This document shows, piece by piece, positions 5,329-13,224 of a stretch of DNA of 15,312 nt; position 1 is the stretch's first letter; each line of letters starts with the position of its first letter. The translations under genes were made by a program, and so were the position numbers. Source of the stretch: Candidatus Aerophobota bacterium (GTDB taxonomy: Bacteria > Aerophobota > Aerophobia > Aerophobales > AE-B3A); NCBI GenBank assembly GCA_030602105.1, contig JAUWAK010000019.1, positions 1 to 15,312 of the forward strand. Reading direction: 5' to 3'. A model generated the notes under the pieces. The model made no database searches, had not been told where the DNA came from, and saw only the letters and a list, made by a program, of their open reading frames with translations.

Positions 5329-6564
5329 TCAAAATTTCTTAACTATCAAAACAGAATTATGGCCTCCAAAACCCATGGAGTCAGAAAGAGCGACCTGTAT
5401 TTCAGTCTCTCGAGTTTGATTCGGGACGTAGTCCAGATCGCAGTCTGGATCAGGAACTTCGTAATTGATGGTCGGGGGGATAGCCCCCTGCCTAAGAGAT
5501 ACGACACAGGCGACAATTTCTACGCCACCGGTAGCTCCCAATAGATGACCGGTCATGGACTTAGTAGAACTAATGGGTATTTTATGGGCATGGCTGTCGA
5601 AGAGAGCCTTGATAGCCAGGGTCTCTATTCTATCATTGAAAGGAGTAGATGTGCCATGGGCGTTGATATAGTCTACCTCTTCAGGAGACATTTTTGCATC
5701 GGCCATAGCGTTGGCCATGGCTTTTCTAATACCGCTCCCGTCCTGGATAGGTTGGGTAATATGGTAAGCGTCACCGCTCATCCCGAACCCTATGATTTCA
5801 GCCAGGATGTGTGCGCCCCTTTTCCTGGCTCTGTCTAGTTCCTCCAGAACCACCACTCCAGCTCCTTCTCCAATGACGAATCCGTCTCTTTCCCGATCAA
5901 ACGGACGGGACGCCTTTGTCGGCTCTTCATTTCTGCTAGACAGGGCCCGCATTGAGCAAAACCCGGCCAGCCCCAGGGGAGTAATGGCAGCTTCGGCTCC
6001 TCCAGCAATCATCACCTCAGCATCTCCTCTCTGTATGATCTTGAAAGCTTCTCCTATGGCGTGATTACCGGTAGCACAGGCGGTAGAAATAGAAAGATTC
6101 GGACCAGAAAACCCATACTTGATAGCCACATGAGCAGAAACAATGTCGGTGATGAGCATAGGAACCAGAAAAGGACTTACCCTCTGGGGACCCTTTTCTA
6201 TCAAGACTTCTTTTTCTCTTTCTATGGTAAGCAGCCCTCCCACTCCGGATCCAATCAAGACTCCTATCCTGGTAGGGTCCTCTTTTTCAGTCTCCAGACC
6301 TGCCTGCTGGATAGCCTCCTCTGCTGCTACCATTCCAAACTGAGTAAACCTATCCATGCGTTTTGCTTCTTTGGAAGAAAGGTACCGCAAAGGATCAAAG
6401 TCTTTTACCTCTCCGGCCATCTGAGAACGGTAGGCGGATGGATCAAAATGAGTTATTCGGCCCACCCCATTTTTTCCCGCAAAAAGGGCGCCGGTGAACT
6501 CTTTCACTCCGACGCCAATGGGACAAACTACACCCATTCCGCTGATCACAACTCGGTGACTCAT
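5329..6564 (-). CDS. fabF: 3-oxoacyl-[acyl-carrier-protein] synthase II
   Basis: KAS II condenses acyl-ACP with malonyl-ACP in each elongation round of type II fatty-acid synthesis. The 411-residue length is normal. The catalytic triad is intact: Cys163 in STACATGNH, His303 in NAHGTSTPFND and His340 in KSMTGHLLGATGG, with the C-terminal loop GFGGHNSVLIVKKF. KAS I (FabB) is less likely given the NAHGTSTPxND and TGHLLGATGGVE context and the neighbours. AAGGAG lies just upstream of the ATG. It sits 146 nt after acpP and is followed by the structured rnc leader, continuing the fabG-acpP-fabF-rnc order common in bacteria. Of the usual fab set, fabD, fabH and plsX are not in the window. Confidence 0.96.
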   Translation of the reverse strand: MSHRVVISGMGVVCPIGVGVKEFTGALFAGKNGVGRITHFDPSAYRSQMAGEVKDFDPLRYLSSKEAKRMDRFTQFGMVAAEEAIQQAGLETEKEDPTRIGVLIGSGVGGLLTIEREKEVLIEKGPQRVSPFLVPMLITDIVSAHVAIKYGFSGPNLSISTACATGNHAIGEAFKIIQRGDAEVMIAGGAEAAITPLGLAGFCSMRALSSRNEEPTKASRPFDRERDGFVIGEGAGVVVLEELDRARKRGAHILAEIIGFGMSGDAYHITQPIQDGSGIRKAMANAMADAKMSPEEVDYINAHGTSTPFNDRIETLAIKALFDSHAHKIPISSTKSMTGHLLGATGGVEIVACVVSLRQGAIPPTINYEVPDPDCDLDYVPNQTRETEIQVALSDSMGFGGHNSVLIVKKF

Positions 6565-6585
6565 ATTCTCCTTCGCCTTCTACTC

Positions 6586-6618
6586 AAAAATCCTTGGGGC
6601 ACGGCCCTCGGGCGGCCC
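6586..6618 (-). terminator. GC-rich hairpin plus short U-run between acpP and fabF (weak attenuator)
   Basis: In the minus-strand RNA, GGGC (6615-6618) can pair with GCCC (6597-6600), and the inner GCCC/GGGC (6604-6613) adds to it. After CAAGGA come five U (6586-6590). The hairpin is imperfect and set back from the U-run, so it would terminate only in part. Such a site could let acpP, the most abundant product of the cluster, be made in excess over fabF. Confidence 0.3.
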
Positions 6619-6710
6619 TGTTAAACTGCCCAAGTAGCTGTTGCCGAAGGATAGAGCCCCTCTTCTCATTGACGAAAAGATGCCCACACTCTCTTGTTCG
6701 CAAAGAAGGC

Positions 6711-6956
6711 TCATTCCTCCAGGTGATCTTCAATGTAGTCCACTGCTTTCTGCACGGTAACCAGCTTTTCCGCATCCTCGTCAGAGATCTCCAAATCAAA
6801 TTCCTCCTCCAGAGCCATCACAAGCTCTACCGTGTCCAGAGAATCAGCTCCCAGGTCCTCCACAAATTTTGCCTCAGGGGTGATCTGGGGTTCATCCACT
6901 CCAAGCTGCTCGCTGGTGATTTCCTTGACTTTCTTCAGAATTTCATCCTTCGTCAT
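6711..6956 (-). CDS. acpP: Acyl carrier protein
   Basis: This is an 81-residue acidic four-helix carrier. The 4'-phosphopantetheine site is Ser39 in the invariant DLGADSLDTVELVMALEEEF. The chain is strongly acidic from residue 25 on and ends in YIEDHLEE. It carries growing acyl chains through fatty-acid synthesis and also feeds phospholipid and lipid A-type pathways. AGGAGG lies seven bases before the ATG. It sits between fabG (77-nt gap) and fabF (146-nt gap). The gap after fabG holds a 12-bp palindrome, GCTCCCGGGAGC (7019-7030), and the gap before fabF holds a hairpin, so mRNA processing around this gene is plausible. Confidence 0.97.
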   Translation of the reverse strand: MTKDEILKKVKEITSEQLGVDEPQITPEAKFVEDLGADSLDTVELVMALEEEFDLEISDEDAEKLVTVQKAVDYIEDHLEE

Positions 6957-7033
6957 ACCTTGACCTCCTTCTTGGTAACCTTGGCTTCTCTAACTTTCTT
7001 TTTGTGAGGGGAGTTAGAGCTCCCGGGAGCACC

Positions 7034-7774
7034 CTACATGGCCAAACCCCCGTCTATTCTCACAATCTCCCCGGTTATATAGGCGGCTTCCTCTCGGACC
7101 AAATAGGAAACTGCGTCCGCTACTTCCTCGGGGGTTCCCTCTCTACCCATAGGGATCTGGGATATGAACTCCTGCCTCTTTTCCTCTCCCAGTTTTCTGG
7201 TCATAGGAGTATCAATGAATCCAGGGGCAACTGCATTGACCGTAACGCCGTACCTAGCTACCTCTCGAGCCACCGACTTAGTCAGGCCTATGATTCCAGC
7301 TTTGGAAGCGGCGTAGTTCGCCTGCCCCACATTACCCCTTATTCCAACCACGGATGAGACATTGACTATCCGGCCATATCTATTCTTTACCATGGATCGG
7401 AGCACCACCTTCATGCAATTGAAGGTTCCGGTGAGGTTAGTTTGAAGGACCCTGCCCCAGTCCTCATCCTCCATCCTTAGTAGCAGCTTGTCTTTGTTGA
7501 TTCCAGCATTGTTGACCAATATATCAATGTGCCTAAATTTGTCAATCGTTTGATTGATCGCCTGTTTGACCTCTTCCATACTGCTAACATCTACCTGAAA
7601 AGATACGGCCTCAGTTTTGTCAGTAACTATCTCTTCAACTACCGCCCGGGCTAACTGGCGGTTCAAGTCGAATATAGCAATCTTGGCCGCCTCCTTGGCC
7701 AGTCGCAAAGCAATACATCTGCCAATTCCCTGACCGCCTCCGGTAACTATGGCTACCTTCTCTTTCAAAGACAT
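7034..7774 (-). CDS. fabG: 3-oxoacyl-[acyl-carrier-protein] reductase
   Basis: FabG uses NADPH to reduce 3-oxoacyl-ACP. This 246-residue protein is a classical short-chain dehydrogenase: the cofactor loop TGGGQGIG (11-18), NNAG (88-91), Asn113, the catalytic Ser141 in VNVSSVVG, and YAASK with Tyr154 and Lys158. The C-terminal segment ends in ITGEIVRIDGGLAM, the standard FabG ending. GGGAGG eight bases upstream fixes the ATG. FabG paralogs occur widely, but the direct linkage to acpP and fabF makes the fatty-acid role secure. It follows rluD with a 68-nt gap. Confidence 0.96.
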   Translation of the reverse strand: MSLKEKVAIVTGGGQGIGRCIALRLAKEAAKIAIFDLNRQLARAVVEEIVTDKTEAVSFQVDVSSMEEVKQAINQTIDKFRHIDILVNNAGINKDKLLLRMEDEDWGRVLQTNLTGTFNCMKVVLRSMVKNRYGRIVNVSSVVGIRGNVGQANYAASKAGIIGLTKSVAREVARYGVTVNAVAPGFIDTPMTRKLGEEKRQEFISQIPMGREGTPEEVADAVSYLVREEAAYITGEIVRIDGGLAM

Positions 7775-7842
7775 AACAGTTTCCTCCCGCTATTTTTTTC
7801 CTTCCTCCACAAGCCAAAGATTCCGCATGGTTTTCTTGAATG

Positions 7843-8775
7843 CTAACTGGCCTCTGAGGAATCAAGAAACTCCACCAGCTCCTTCATATCCTCAGGCACA
7901 GGAGAGGTAAACTCCATCCACTCTCTTTTCCTGGGATGAAAGAATCCCAAAACTCTGGCATGAAGCATACATCTTCCTGCAGGATAGGAAAAGTTCCGTT
8001 TCTTTTTTCCTCCGTACAGGGTATCTCCCACCAAGGAGCAGTTAATGGAACTCAGGTGAAGACGGATCTGGTGTGTTCTGCCTGTCAGAGGATGAAGCTC
8101 TAGAAGACAGGTATCCTTCCACCTCCTGAGCACCTCATATTCAGTAACGGCCTCCCGTCCCATCCTTCCCTTAATGCTCATCTTGATGCCGCCGCGAGGA
8201 CTTCGCTCCATCCTGGTGGCTATTCTACCTTTATCCTGAGGAGGCACACCCTGCGCCAAGGCCAAATAGACTTTCTTAACTATACGTTTGCGAAACTGAG
8301 AAGCTAGAGCTAGATGAGTATAGTCATTTCTGGCCACCACCATAGTTCCGGAGGTGTCCTTGTCCAGGCGATGAACGATACCCTGACGTTCCCATCCACC
8401 CAGAGTGGAAAGATGGGAAGAGTAATGAAGAAGAGCGTTGACTAAGGTGCCTTCTGTTCGACGAGGTGTAGGATGAACCAGCATGCCAGCGGGCTTGTTT
8501 ACCACCAATAGACTAGTGTCTTCCCACAGAACATCCAGGGGGATATCTTCGCCCTTAACCTCTTTTCCAGTGGGGGAGGAGAGAGTCAAGGTAACAATCT
8601 GTCCCTTCTGAAGAGAATAGTCTTGTTCTCTGACTTTCCCATCAACCTTTACCTCACCTCTTTGGACAGCTTTCTGGATGAAGGAGCGGGATAGATGAAA
8701 GAGATTGTTCTTCAAGAATGAATCCAGTCTTAATCTTTTCTCTTCTTTCACCCGGAACCTATGCACCTCTGGCAT
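7843..8775 (-). CDS. rluD: RluD-type 23S rRNA pseudouridine synthase
   Basis: This RluA-family pseudouridine synthase isomerises uridines in RNA; RluD members modify 23S rRNA helix 69. An N-terminal S4 RNA-binding domain (LRLDSFLKNNLFHLSRSFIQ to VKVDGKVREQDYSLQKGQ) precedes the catalytic domain, whose motif GIVHRLDKDTSG holds the catalytic Asp138 (E. coli RluD Asp139). Also seen are VVNKPAGMLVHP and LHPLTGRTHQIRLHL. ATG at 8775 is chosen because AGGTGG sits five bases upstream; it gives 310 residues and the usual MPEVHRF-like start. Two earlier in-frame starts, GTG at 8817 and ATG at 8793, are less likely: the first overlaps lgt without SD, and the second is too close to its AGGTGAGG. The exact paralog (RluA, C or D) cannot be proved by eye, but the S4 domain and motif favour RluD. 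Confidence 0.91.
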   Translation of the reverse strand: MPEVHRFRVKEEKRLRLDSFLKNNLFHLSRSFIQKAVQRGEVKVDGKVREQDYSLQKGQIVTLTLSSPTGKEVKGEDIPLDVLWEDTSLLVVNKPAGMLVHPTPRRTEGTLVNALLHYSSHLSTLGGWERQGIVHRLDKDTSGTMVVARNDYTHLALASQFRKRIVKKVYLALAQGVPPQDKGRIATRMERSPRGGIKMSIKGRMGREAVTEYEVLRRWKDTCLLELHPLTGRTHQIRLHLSSINCSLVGDTLYGGKKKRNFSYPAGRCMLHARVLGFFHPRKREWMEFTSPVPEDMKELVEFLDSSEAS

Positions 8776-8795
8776 CTTGTCCACCTGGAGCATCC

Positions 8796-9545
8796 TCACC
8801 TGGCTTTTCTTTTCCACACCATACCCAGGGCAAGAATTATCATGAATATGCTCGCAAGTTGAGCTAGGGTCAAATGAAGAAAGATGGGAAGATGATCACC
8901 TCTTAAAAATTCAATGCCGAAGCGATGTACAGAGTAAGACAGGAGAAAAAAGGGGAAAAGTTGACCTCTCCATCTGCCTTGTCTTCTAAACACGATTAGA
9001 ATAAGAAGAATCACCAGCAGATTCACCGAAGAAATAAGCTGGGTAGGTATTATGGGCTGATGAGGAAAAGCTCTCCCTGCAGGTGAGCTACCAGGAAAAA
9101 TAAATCCCAGCACCCAGGGCTTCCCATAGCAGCATCCATTAAAGAAACACCCTACTCGTCCGATACTGATGCCCAGAACAATGGAAGGAGCCGCTATATC
9201 AGCGAGCCTCCAGAATGAAAGACGGTGGCGATGAGTGTAATAAAGAGCGCCGAGTGCAGCAAAAAGAACACCCCCCTGTAAGGCTAGACCGCCTTGCCAG
9301 AAGAGTATAATCCTTCCCGGGTTTCTAAGAAACCAGCCAATCTCGCTTGCCACGTAAGACAGTCGGGCTCCCACGATCCCGGATATGATTACCCAGAAGC
9401 AAAAGCCCAACAGTGTCTCTTCTTTCAGGCCGCATCTTTTCCCCTGGTAAATAAAAAGGGTTGCTCCTGCTGCTAAACCCAGAGCTATCAAAAAACCGTA
9501 GGTATGAATGGTAAGGGTGCCAATTCTCAGAAGAACTGGATACAT
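8796..9545 (-). CDS. lgt: Phosphatidylglycerol-prolipoprotein diacylglyceryl transferase
   Basis: Lgt attaches diacylglycerol from phosphatidylglycerol to the lipobox cysteine of prolipoproteins. The 249-residue protein is an integral membrane protein with about seven hydrophobic segments, starting at LTIHTYGFLIALGLAAGATLF. The family signature appears as GRVGCFFNGCCYGKP (129-143; Arg130 corresponds to E. coli Arg143), and HRFGIEFLRGD near the end supplies the second conserved Arg. Two changes stand out: the motif GGxxxHGG reads GGLALQGG, so the His matching E. coli His103 is Gln90, and the Asn in GRxGN is Cys133. It is somewhat short for the family (about 260-290). The ATG lies 10 nt after the ileS stop with no clear SD, so translation is probably coupled. 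LspA, often next to ileS, is absent here. Confidence 0.91.
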   Translation of the reverse strand: MYPVLLRIGTLTIHTYGFLIALGLAAGATLFIYQGKRCGLKEETLLGFCFWVIISGIVGARLSYVASEIGWFLRNPGRIILFWQGGLALQGGVLFAALGALYYTHRHRLSFWRLADIAAPSIVLGISIGRVGCFFNGCCYGKPWVLGFIFPGSSPAGRAFPHQPIIPTQLISSVNLLVILLILIVFRRQGRWRGQLFPFFLLSYSVHRFGIEFLRGDHLPIFLHLTLAQLASIFMIILALGMVWKRKAR

Positions 9546-9555
9546 TGGGGGCTCT

Positions 9556-12336
9556 TCATCTGGTACACTTCAGAATAGCTTTCCGGCATCTTCCGCAAAG
9601 CTGAGGATGTTCCTTATCGGTTCCCAAATCCAGACTGTAGTTCCAACAGCGCTCGCATTTCTGACCTTCGGCCCGGCTAATGCGAATCTTGAGCTCTTCA
9701 CCCTCCTCGAGCTGAACCTGTGAAACAATGAGAACTTCCTTTAACTCATTCCCCAAATCTTTCAATGAAGAGAGCTCCGAGAAGGGAGCAGTGATAGTCA
9801 CCCTGGCCTCCAGAGAACTTCCTATTGTTTTAGCCTCTCTCGCCTCCTCCAACTCTTTTAGCACCCCTTCCCTCACCCTCAATATTTTCTCCCAAACTAT
9901 TTCCAGATTCTCGTTGACGAGATTATCATCTACCCGGGGCCACGAGGAGAGAAAGACACTCTCCTCCATACGGGAAGCCTTCCCGGAGGCACATCCCTCT
10001 ATCTTTCTAATATGCCCCCATACCTCCTCAGCGGTAAAGGATAGAATAGGAGCCATAAGTTTGCTCAAAGATATGAGCAAATGCCACAGAGTAGTCTGAG
10101 CTGATTTTCTCCCCTTGGAATCTGGAGGAAAAGTATAGAGTCTATCCTTTAAGACATCGAAATAGAAAGAACTCAGCTCATTGGTAGCAAAAAGGTGAAC
10201 AAGGTGAACAGCTTCGTGAAGTTTGAATTTCTCAAAGCTAGCTGTCGTGTCTCTTACCAGCTCCTGCAGGTGCGAAAGAACCCATTTGTCGATGTCGCGC
10301 AGTTCATCAAAAGATAGGGCATCTTGCAAGTAATCAAAATCATACAGGTTCCCCAAGAGGAACCTGTAGGTATTTCTTATTCTTCGGTAAACTTCTACTG
10401 CATACTTAAGAATCTCCGCAGAAATCCTAATATCCTGGGTATAGTCTTCAAGAGATGCCCATAGTCTGAGGACATCTGCTCCGTGAGTGGAAACAATCTC
10501 CTGGGGATCAACCACATTACCCTGAGATTTGGACATTTTTCTTCCTTCTGAATCCACCACGAACCCGTGGGTGAGAACTCCTCGATAAGGGGGTCTATCC
10601 TTGAGAGCCATAGAAGTAAGAAGAGAAGTTTGAAACCAACCCCGATGTTGATCTGATCCCTCCAGATAAAGATCAGAAGGATCCCCCAGGGTCTCTTCCT
10701 GGACCAGTACAGCGTGGTGGGAAACTCCTGATTCGAACCAGACATCAATAATGTCTTCTTCCTTTTTGAATCTTTCCCCACCACATCCCCGGCAGCTATA
10801 GCCCCGAGGCAGGATTCGCTCAACAGGTTCTTTGAACCAAAAATCCGAGCCATATTTGGAGGTGAGGTTTTTAATCCTATCAATGATTTCTTCGTCTACC
10901 ATAGCTTCTCCGCAATCCTTGCAGTAGACCACAGGAATTCCCACTCCCCAGTATCTCTGCCGGGAAAGGCACCAGTCAGGCCGCTCTTTCAGCATACTCC
11001 CCATTCTCATCCTGCTTGCAGGAGGAATCCATTCCACCTCATTCTCAACTGCTCTTATAGCCTTCTGTCTCAAATTGTGCTTGTCCACAGCCAGAAACCA
11101 CTGGGGAGTAGCTCTGTAGATCAAAGCAGATCCACACCTCCAGCAATGAGGATAGGAATGAACGACCTTCCCCTGGTGCAAAAGGTATCCCTTTTGTTTG
11201 AGCTTCTCTACGATAAGAGGATTGGCTTCAAAAACCTTTATTCCTTCAAGCTCTCCCGCCTGGGAGTTAAACTTTCCTTCTCCGTCCACGGGAGAGTAAA
11301 CAGGCAGGTTATGCTCCAAACTAAGAAGATAGTCTTCAGCTCCATGCCCGGGAGCGGTGTGTACACACCCGGTACCCTCGTCCAGGGATACATAATCTGC
11401 TGCAAGAACCTCTGACTGCCTACTTATGAAAGGATGATTGTACTTCAGTCCTTTCAGTTTCTCACCCTTGTGCACCGAAAGGATTCTGTTAGGCTTTATT
11501 CCAATCTCTTCCTCCAAGAAGGGCAAGCGATCTTTGGCCAGAATGAGAATTTCTTTGTCTACCTGAACAAGGCAGTACTGGTGCTGAGGATGAATGGCGA
11601 TAGCTAAGTTTGCCGGCAGGGTCCAAGGAGTAGTTGTCCATATCAAAAGATACACAGGAAGGTGTGAAGAAGCGAGGTCCGAGCTATCTTTCACGGGGAA
11701 TTTTACATAAATAGAAGGGGATTGCCTCTCCTTATATTCTATCTCTGCTTCAGCTAGAGCCGTCTGGCACTGGAAGCACCAGCGAACGGGCTTGAGCCCT
11801 CTGTAGATATATCCTCTTTTGGCGAGCCTCCCAAATGCGTCGATAACTTCTCCTTCGTATGACGGGCTCAAAGTAAGGTAAGGCTCCTCCCACCTTCCGA
11901 ACACTCCCAGTCTCTTAAATTGATTCCTTTGCTTGTCAACAAAATGGAGAGCATATTCCCTGGCTTTTTGTCTAAACTCCAAGCGCGAAATTTTGTTCTT
12001 GTTTATCCCCAATTTTTTGAACAATTGATGTTCCACAGGCAAGCCGTGACAATCCCAACCAGGAACATAGGGTGAGTCAAAACCTTGAGCGGTCTTATAC
12101 TTCACCGCTACATCTTTGAGAATCTTGTTCAGAGCTTGCCCCATGTGGATGTTTCCATTGGCATAGGGAGGGCCATCGTGGAGGATGTACTTGCGGCGGC
12201 CCTTGCGCTCCTCCCTTATTCTCTGATAAATCTTCTTTTCTTCCCAGAAACTTAATATACCCACTTCCCTCTGGGAAAGATTAGCTTTCATGGGAAGACT
12301 GGTTCGGGGAAGATTAAGAGTTGCTCTGTATCCCAT
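9556..12336 (-). CDS. ileS: Isoleucyl-tRNA synthetase
   Basis: This class I synthetase charges tRNA-Ile. Its 926 residues include the Rossmann start DGPPYANGNIHMGQALNK (the HIGH motif is HMGQ, 64-67), GWDCHGLPVE (93-102), the CP1 editing domain with WTTTPWTLPANLA (233-244) and DEGTGCVHTAPGHGAEDY (319-336), DVWFESGVSH (531-540), and KMSKS (600-604). The anticodon-binding part follows, and a C-terminal zinc ribbon has Cys894, Cys897, Cys914 and Cys917. These features mark the bacterial type with the zinc tail. The last His of HIGH is Gln; I take it as a variant, as all else is intact. GAGGTG lies eight bases before the ATG. It follows punA by 51 nt, a gap with a run of seven G (12363-12369), and is followed by lgt after 10 nt. 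No T-box leader is seen. Confidence 0.97.
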   Translation of the reverse strand: MGYRATLNLPRTSLPMKANLSQREVGILSFWEEKKIYQRIREERKGRRKYILHDGPPYANGNIHMGQALNKILKDVAVKYKTAQGFDSPYVPGWDCHGLPVEHQLFKKLGINKNKISRLEFRQKAREYALHFVDKQRNQFKRLGVFGRWEEPYLTLSPSYEGEVIDAFGRLAKRGYIYRGLKPVRWCFQCQTALAEAEIEYKERQSPSIYVKFPVKDSSDLASSHLPVYLLIWTTTPWTLPANLAIAIHPQHQYCLVQVDKEILILAKDRLPFLEEEIGIKPNRILSVHKGEKLKGLKYNHPFISRQSEVLAADYVSLDEGTGCVHTAPGHGAEDYLLSLEHNLPVYSPVDGEGKFNSQAGELEGIKVFEANPLIVEKLKQKGYLLHQGKVVHSYPHCWRCGSALIYRATPQWFLAVDKHNLRQKAIRAVENEVEWIPPASRMRMGSMLKERPDWCLSRQRYWGVGIPVVYCKDCGEAMVDEEIIDRIKNLTSKYGSDFWFKEPVERILPRGYSCRGCGGERFKKEEDIIDVWFESGVSHHAVLVQEETLGDPSDLYLEGSDQHRGWFQTSLLTSMALKDRPPYRGVLTHGFVVDSEGRKMSKSQGNVVDPQEIVSTHGADVLRLWASLEDYTQDIRISAEILKYAVEVYRRIRNTYRFLLGNLYDFDYLQDALSFDELRDIDKWVLSHLQELVRDTTASFEKFKLHEAVHLVHLFATNELSSFYFDVLKDRLYTFPPDSKGRKSAQTTLWHLLISLSKLMAPILSFTAEEVWGHIRKIEGCASGKASRMEESVFLSSWPRVDDNLVNENLEIVWEKILRVREGVLKELEEAREAKTIGSSLEARVTITAPFSELSSLKDLGNELKEVLIVSQVQLEEGEELKIRISRAEGQKCERCWNYSLDLGTDKEHPQLCGRCRKAILKCTR

Positions 12337-12387
12337 CTCTTGGTCACCTCAAGAGCCAGACCGGGGGGGTCCCGCTCTTCTCTTTCC

Positions 12388-13212
12388 TCAAATCCTCTCT
12401 ACTACCTTCTTCACGAGGCGAGTTATCTTGGGTTCAGCCTCTTTAGCCACACGGATCATGTACCTGAGATCGAGAGGATTCAGCCGGTCAGGTATACACT
12501 CATCCGTAATACAACTAATTCCCAAAACCTTAAGTCCCGCGTGACGGGCAACGATGACTTCGGGTACAGTGGACATGCCCACAGCATCTGCTCCAATCAG
12601 ACGTAAGAACCTATATTCTGCACGCGTTTCAAAGTTAGGCCCTGTTACTCCCACATAGACCCCCCTATGAATTCTAATTCTCTCTTGGATGGCTATATCT
12701 TCAGTAAGTTCAATAAGACCCTCATCGTAGGGTTCGGACATGTCGGGAAAGCGGGCACCAAGACTATCATCATTGGGGCCAATAAGAGGATTGCTGCCGG
12801 TCAGATTAATGTGATCGGTAATGATCATCAAATCCCCAGCCCTGAAATTAGGGTTCATTCCTCCCGCTGCGTTTGATTCTATGAGAAGGTTTATCCCCAT
12901 CTGTCTCATCACTCGGATAGGGAAGGCGATCTCCTCAAGAGTATACCCCTCATAAGAATGGAACCTCCCCTGCATAGCTACTACTTTCTTACCCCCGAGC
13001 ATACCCAAAAAGAGATTGCCTTGATGCCCTGGTGCAGTGGAGACAGGAAAGTGGGGAATGTCCTTGTATGCTAGCTTACTCTTATTCTTGATCTCACCTG
13101 CCAAAGCGCCCAGTCCAGTGCCCAGGATTATCCCTATATTGGGTTTGAGCTTCGTTCTCTTTTGAACAAACTCTTTGGCCTCCTTGATTCTATTTCGGAG
13201 CGAAATCTTCAT
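12388..13212 (-). CDS. punA: Trimeric-type purine nucleoside phosphorylase (possible 6-aminopurine specificity)
   Basis: This family splits purine nucleosides with phosphate into base and ribose-1-phosphate. The 274-residue chain has the low-molecular-mass (trimeric) PNP pattern: ILGTGLGALAGEI (29-41), GRFHSYEGY (82-90, His85), ESNAAGGMNPNFRAGD (112-127), GPNFETRAEY (191-200, Glu195 matching human PNP Glu201) and GADAVGMSTVPEVIVARHAG (207-226). In the base pocket, human PNP has LITN with Asn243; here the segment is CITDEC with Asp237. Aspartate there is the state linked to adenosine-type bases, as in MTA phosphorylase, so the substrate may be adenosine or methylthioadenosine. GGAG upstream supports the ATG, 12 nt after rplM. 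The nearby adenosine-kinase-like gene fits purine salvage. MTA phosphorylase is the main alternative name. Confidence 0.88.
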   Translation of the reverse strand: MKISLRNRIKEAKEFVQKRTKLKPNIGIILGTGLGALAGEIKNKSKLAYKDIPHFPVSTAPGHQGNLFLGMLGGKKVVAMQGRFHSYEGYTLEEIAFPIRVMRQMGINLLIESNAAGGMNPNFRAGDLMIITDHINLTGSNPLIGPNDDSLGARFPDMSEPYDEGLIELTEDIAIQERIRIHRGVYVGVTGPNFETRAEYRFLRLIGADAVGMSTVPEVIVARHAGLKVLGISCITDECIPDRLNPLDLRYMIRVAKEAEPKITRLVKKVVERI

Positions 13213-13224
13213 GGAAACTTCTCC

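Noticed and set aside
6061..6624. 187-codon plus-strand frame antisense to fabF
   Set aside because: It covers the fabF reading frame with its active-site regions on the other strand; the product is low-complexity and unlike any family.
7019..7030. GCTCCCGGGAGC palindrome between fabG and acpP as a terminator
   Set aside because: There is no loop and no T-tract, and acpP must be read through from fabG.
10395..10883. 162-codon minus-strand frame inside ileS
   Set aside because: It is an out-of-frame shadow of the synthetase gene.
12363..12369. Run of seven G as a phase-variable tract
   Set aside because: It lies between punA and ileS outside any reading frame and is short; housekeeping genes are unlikely to be switched this way.
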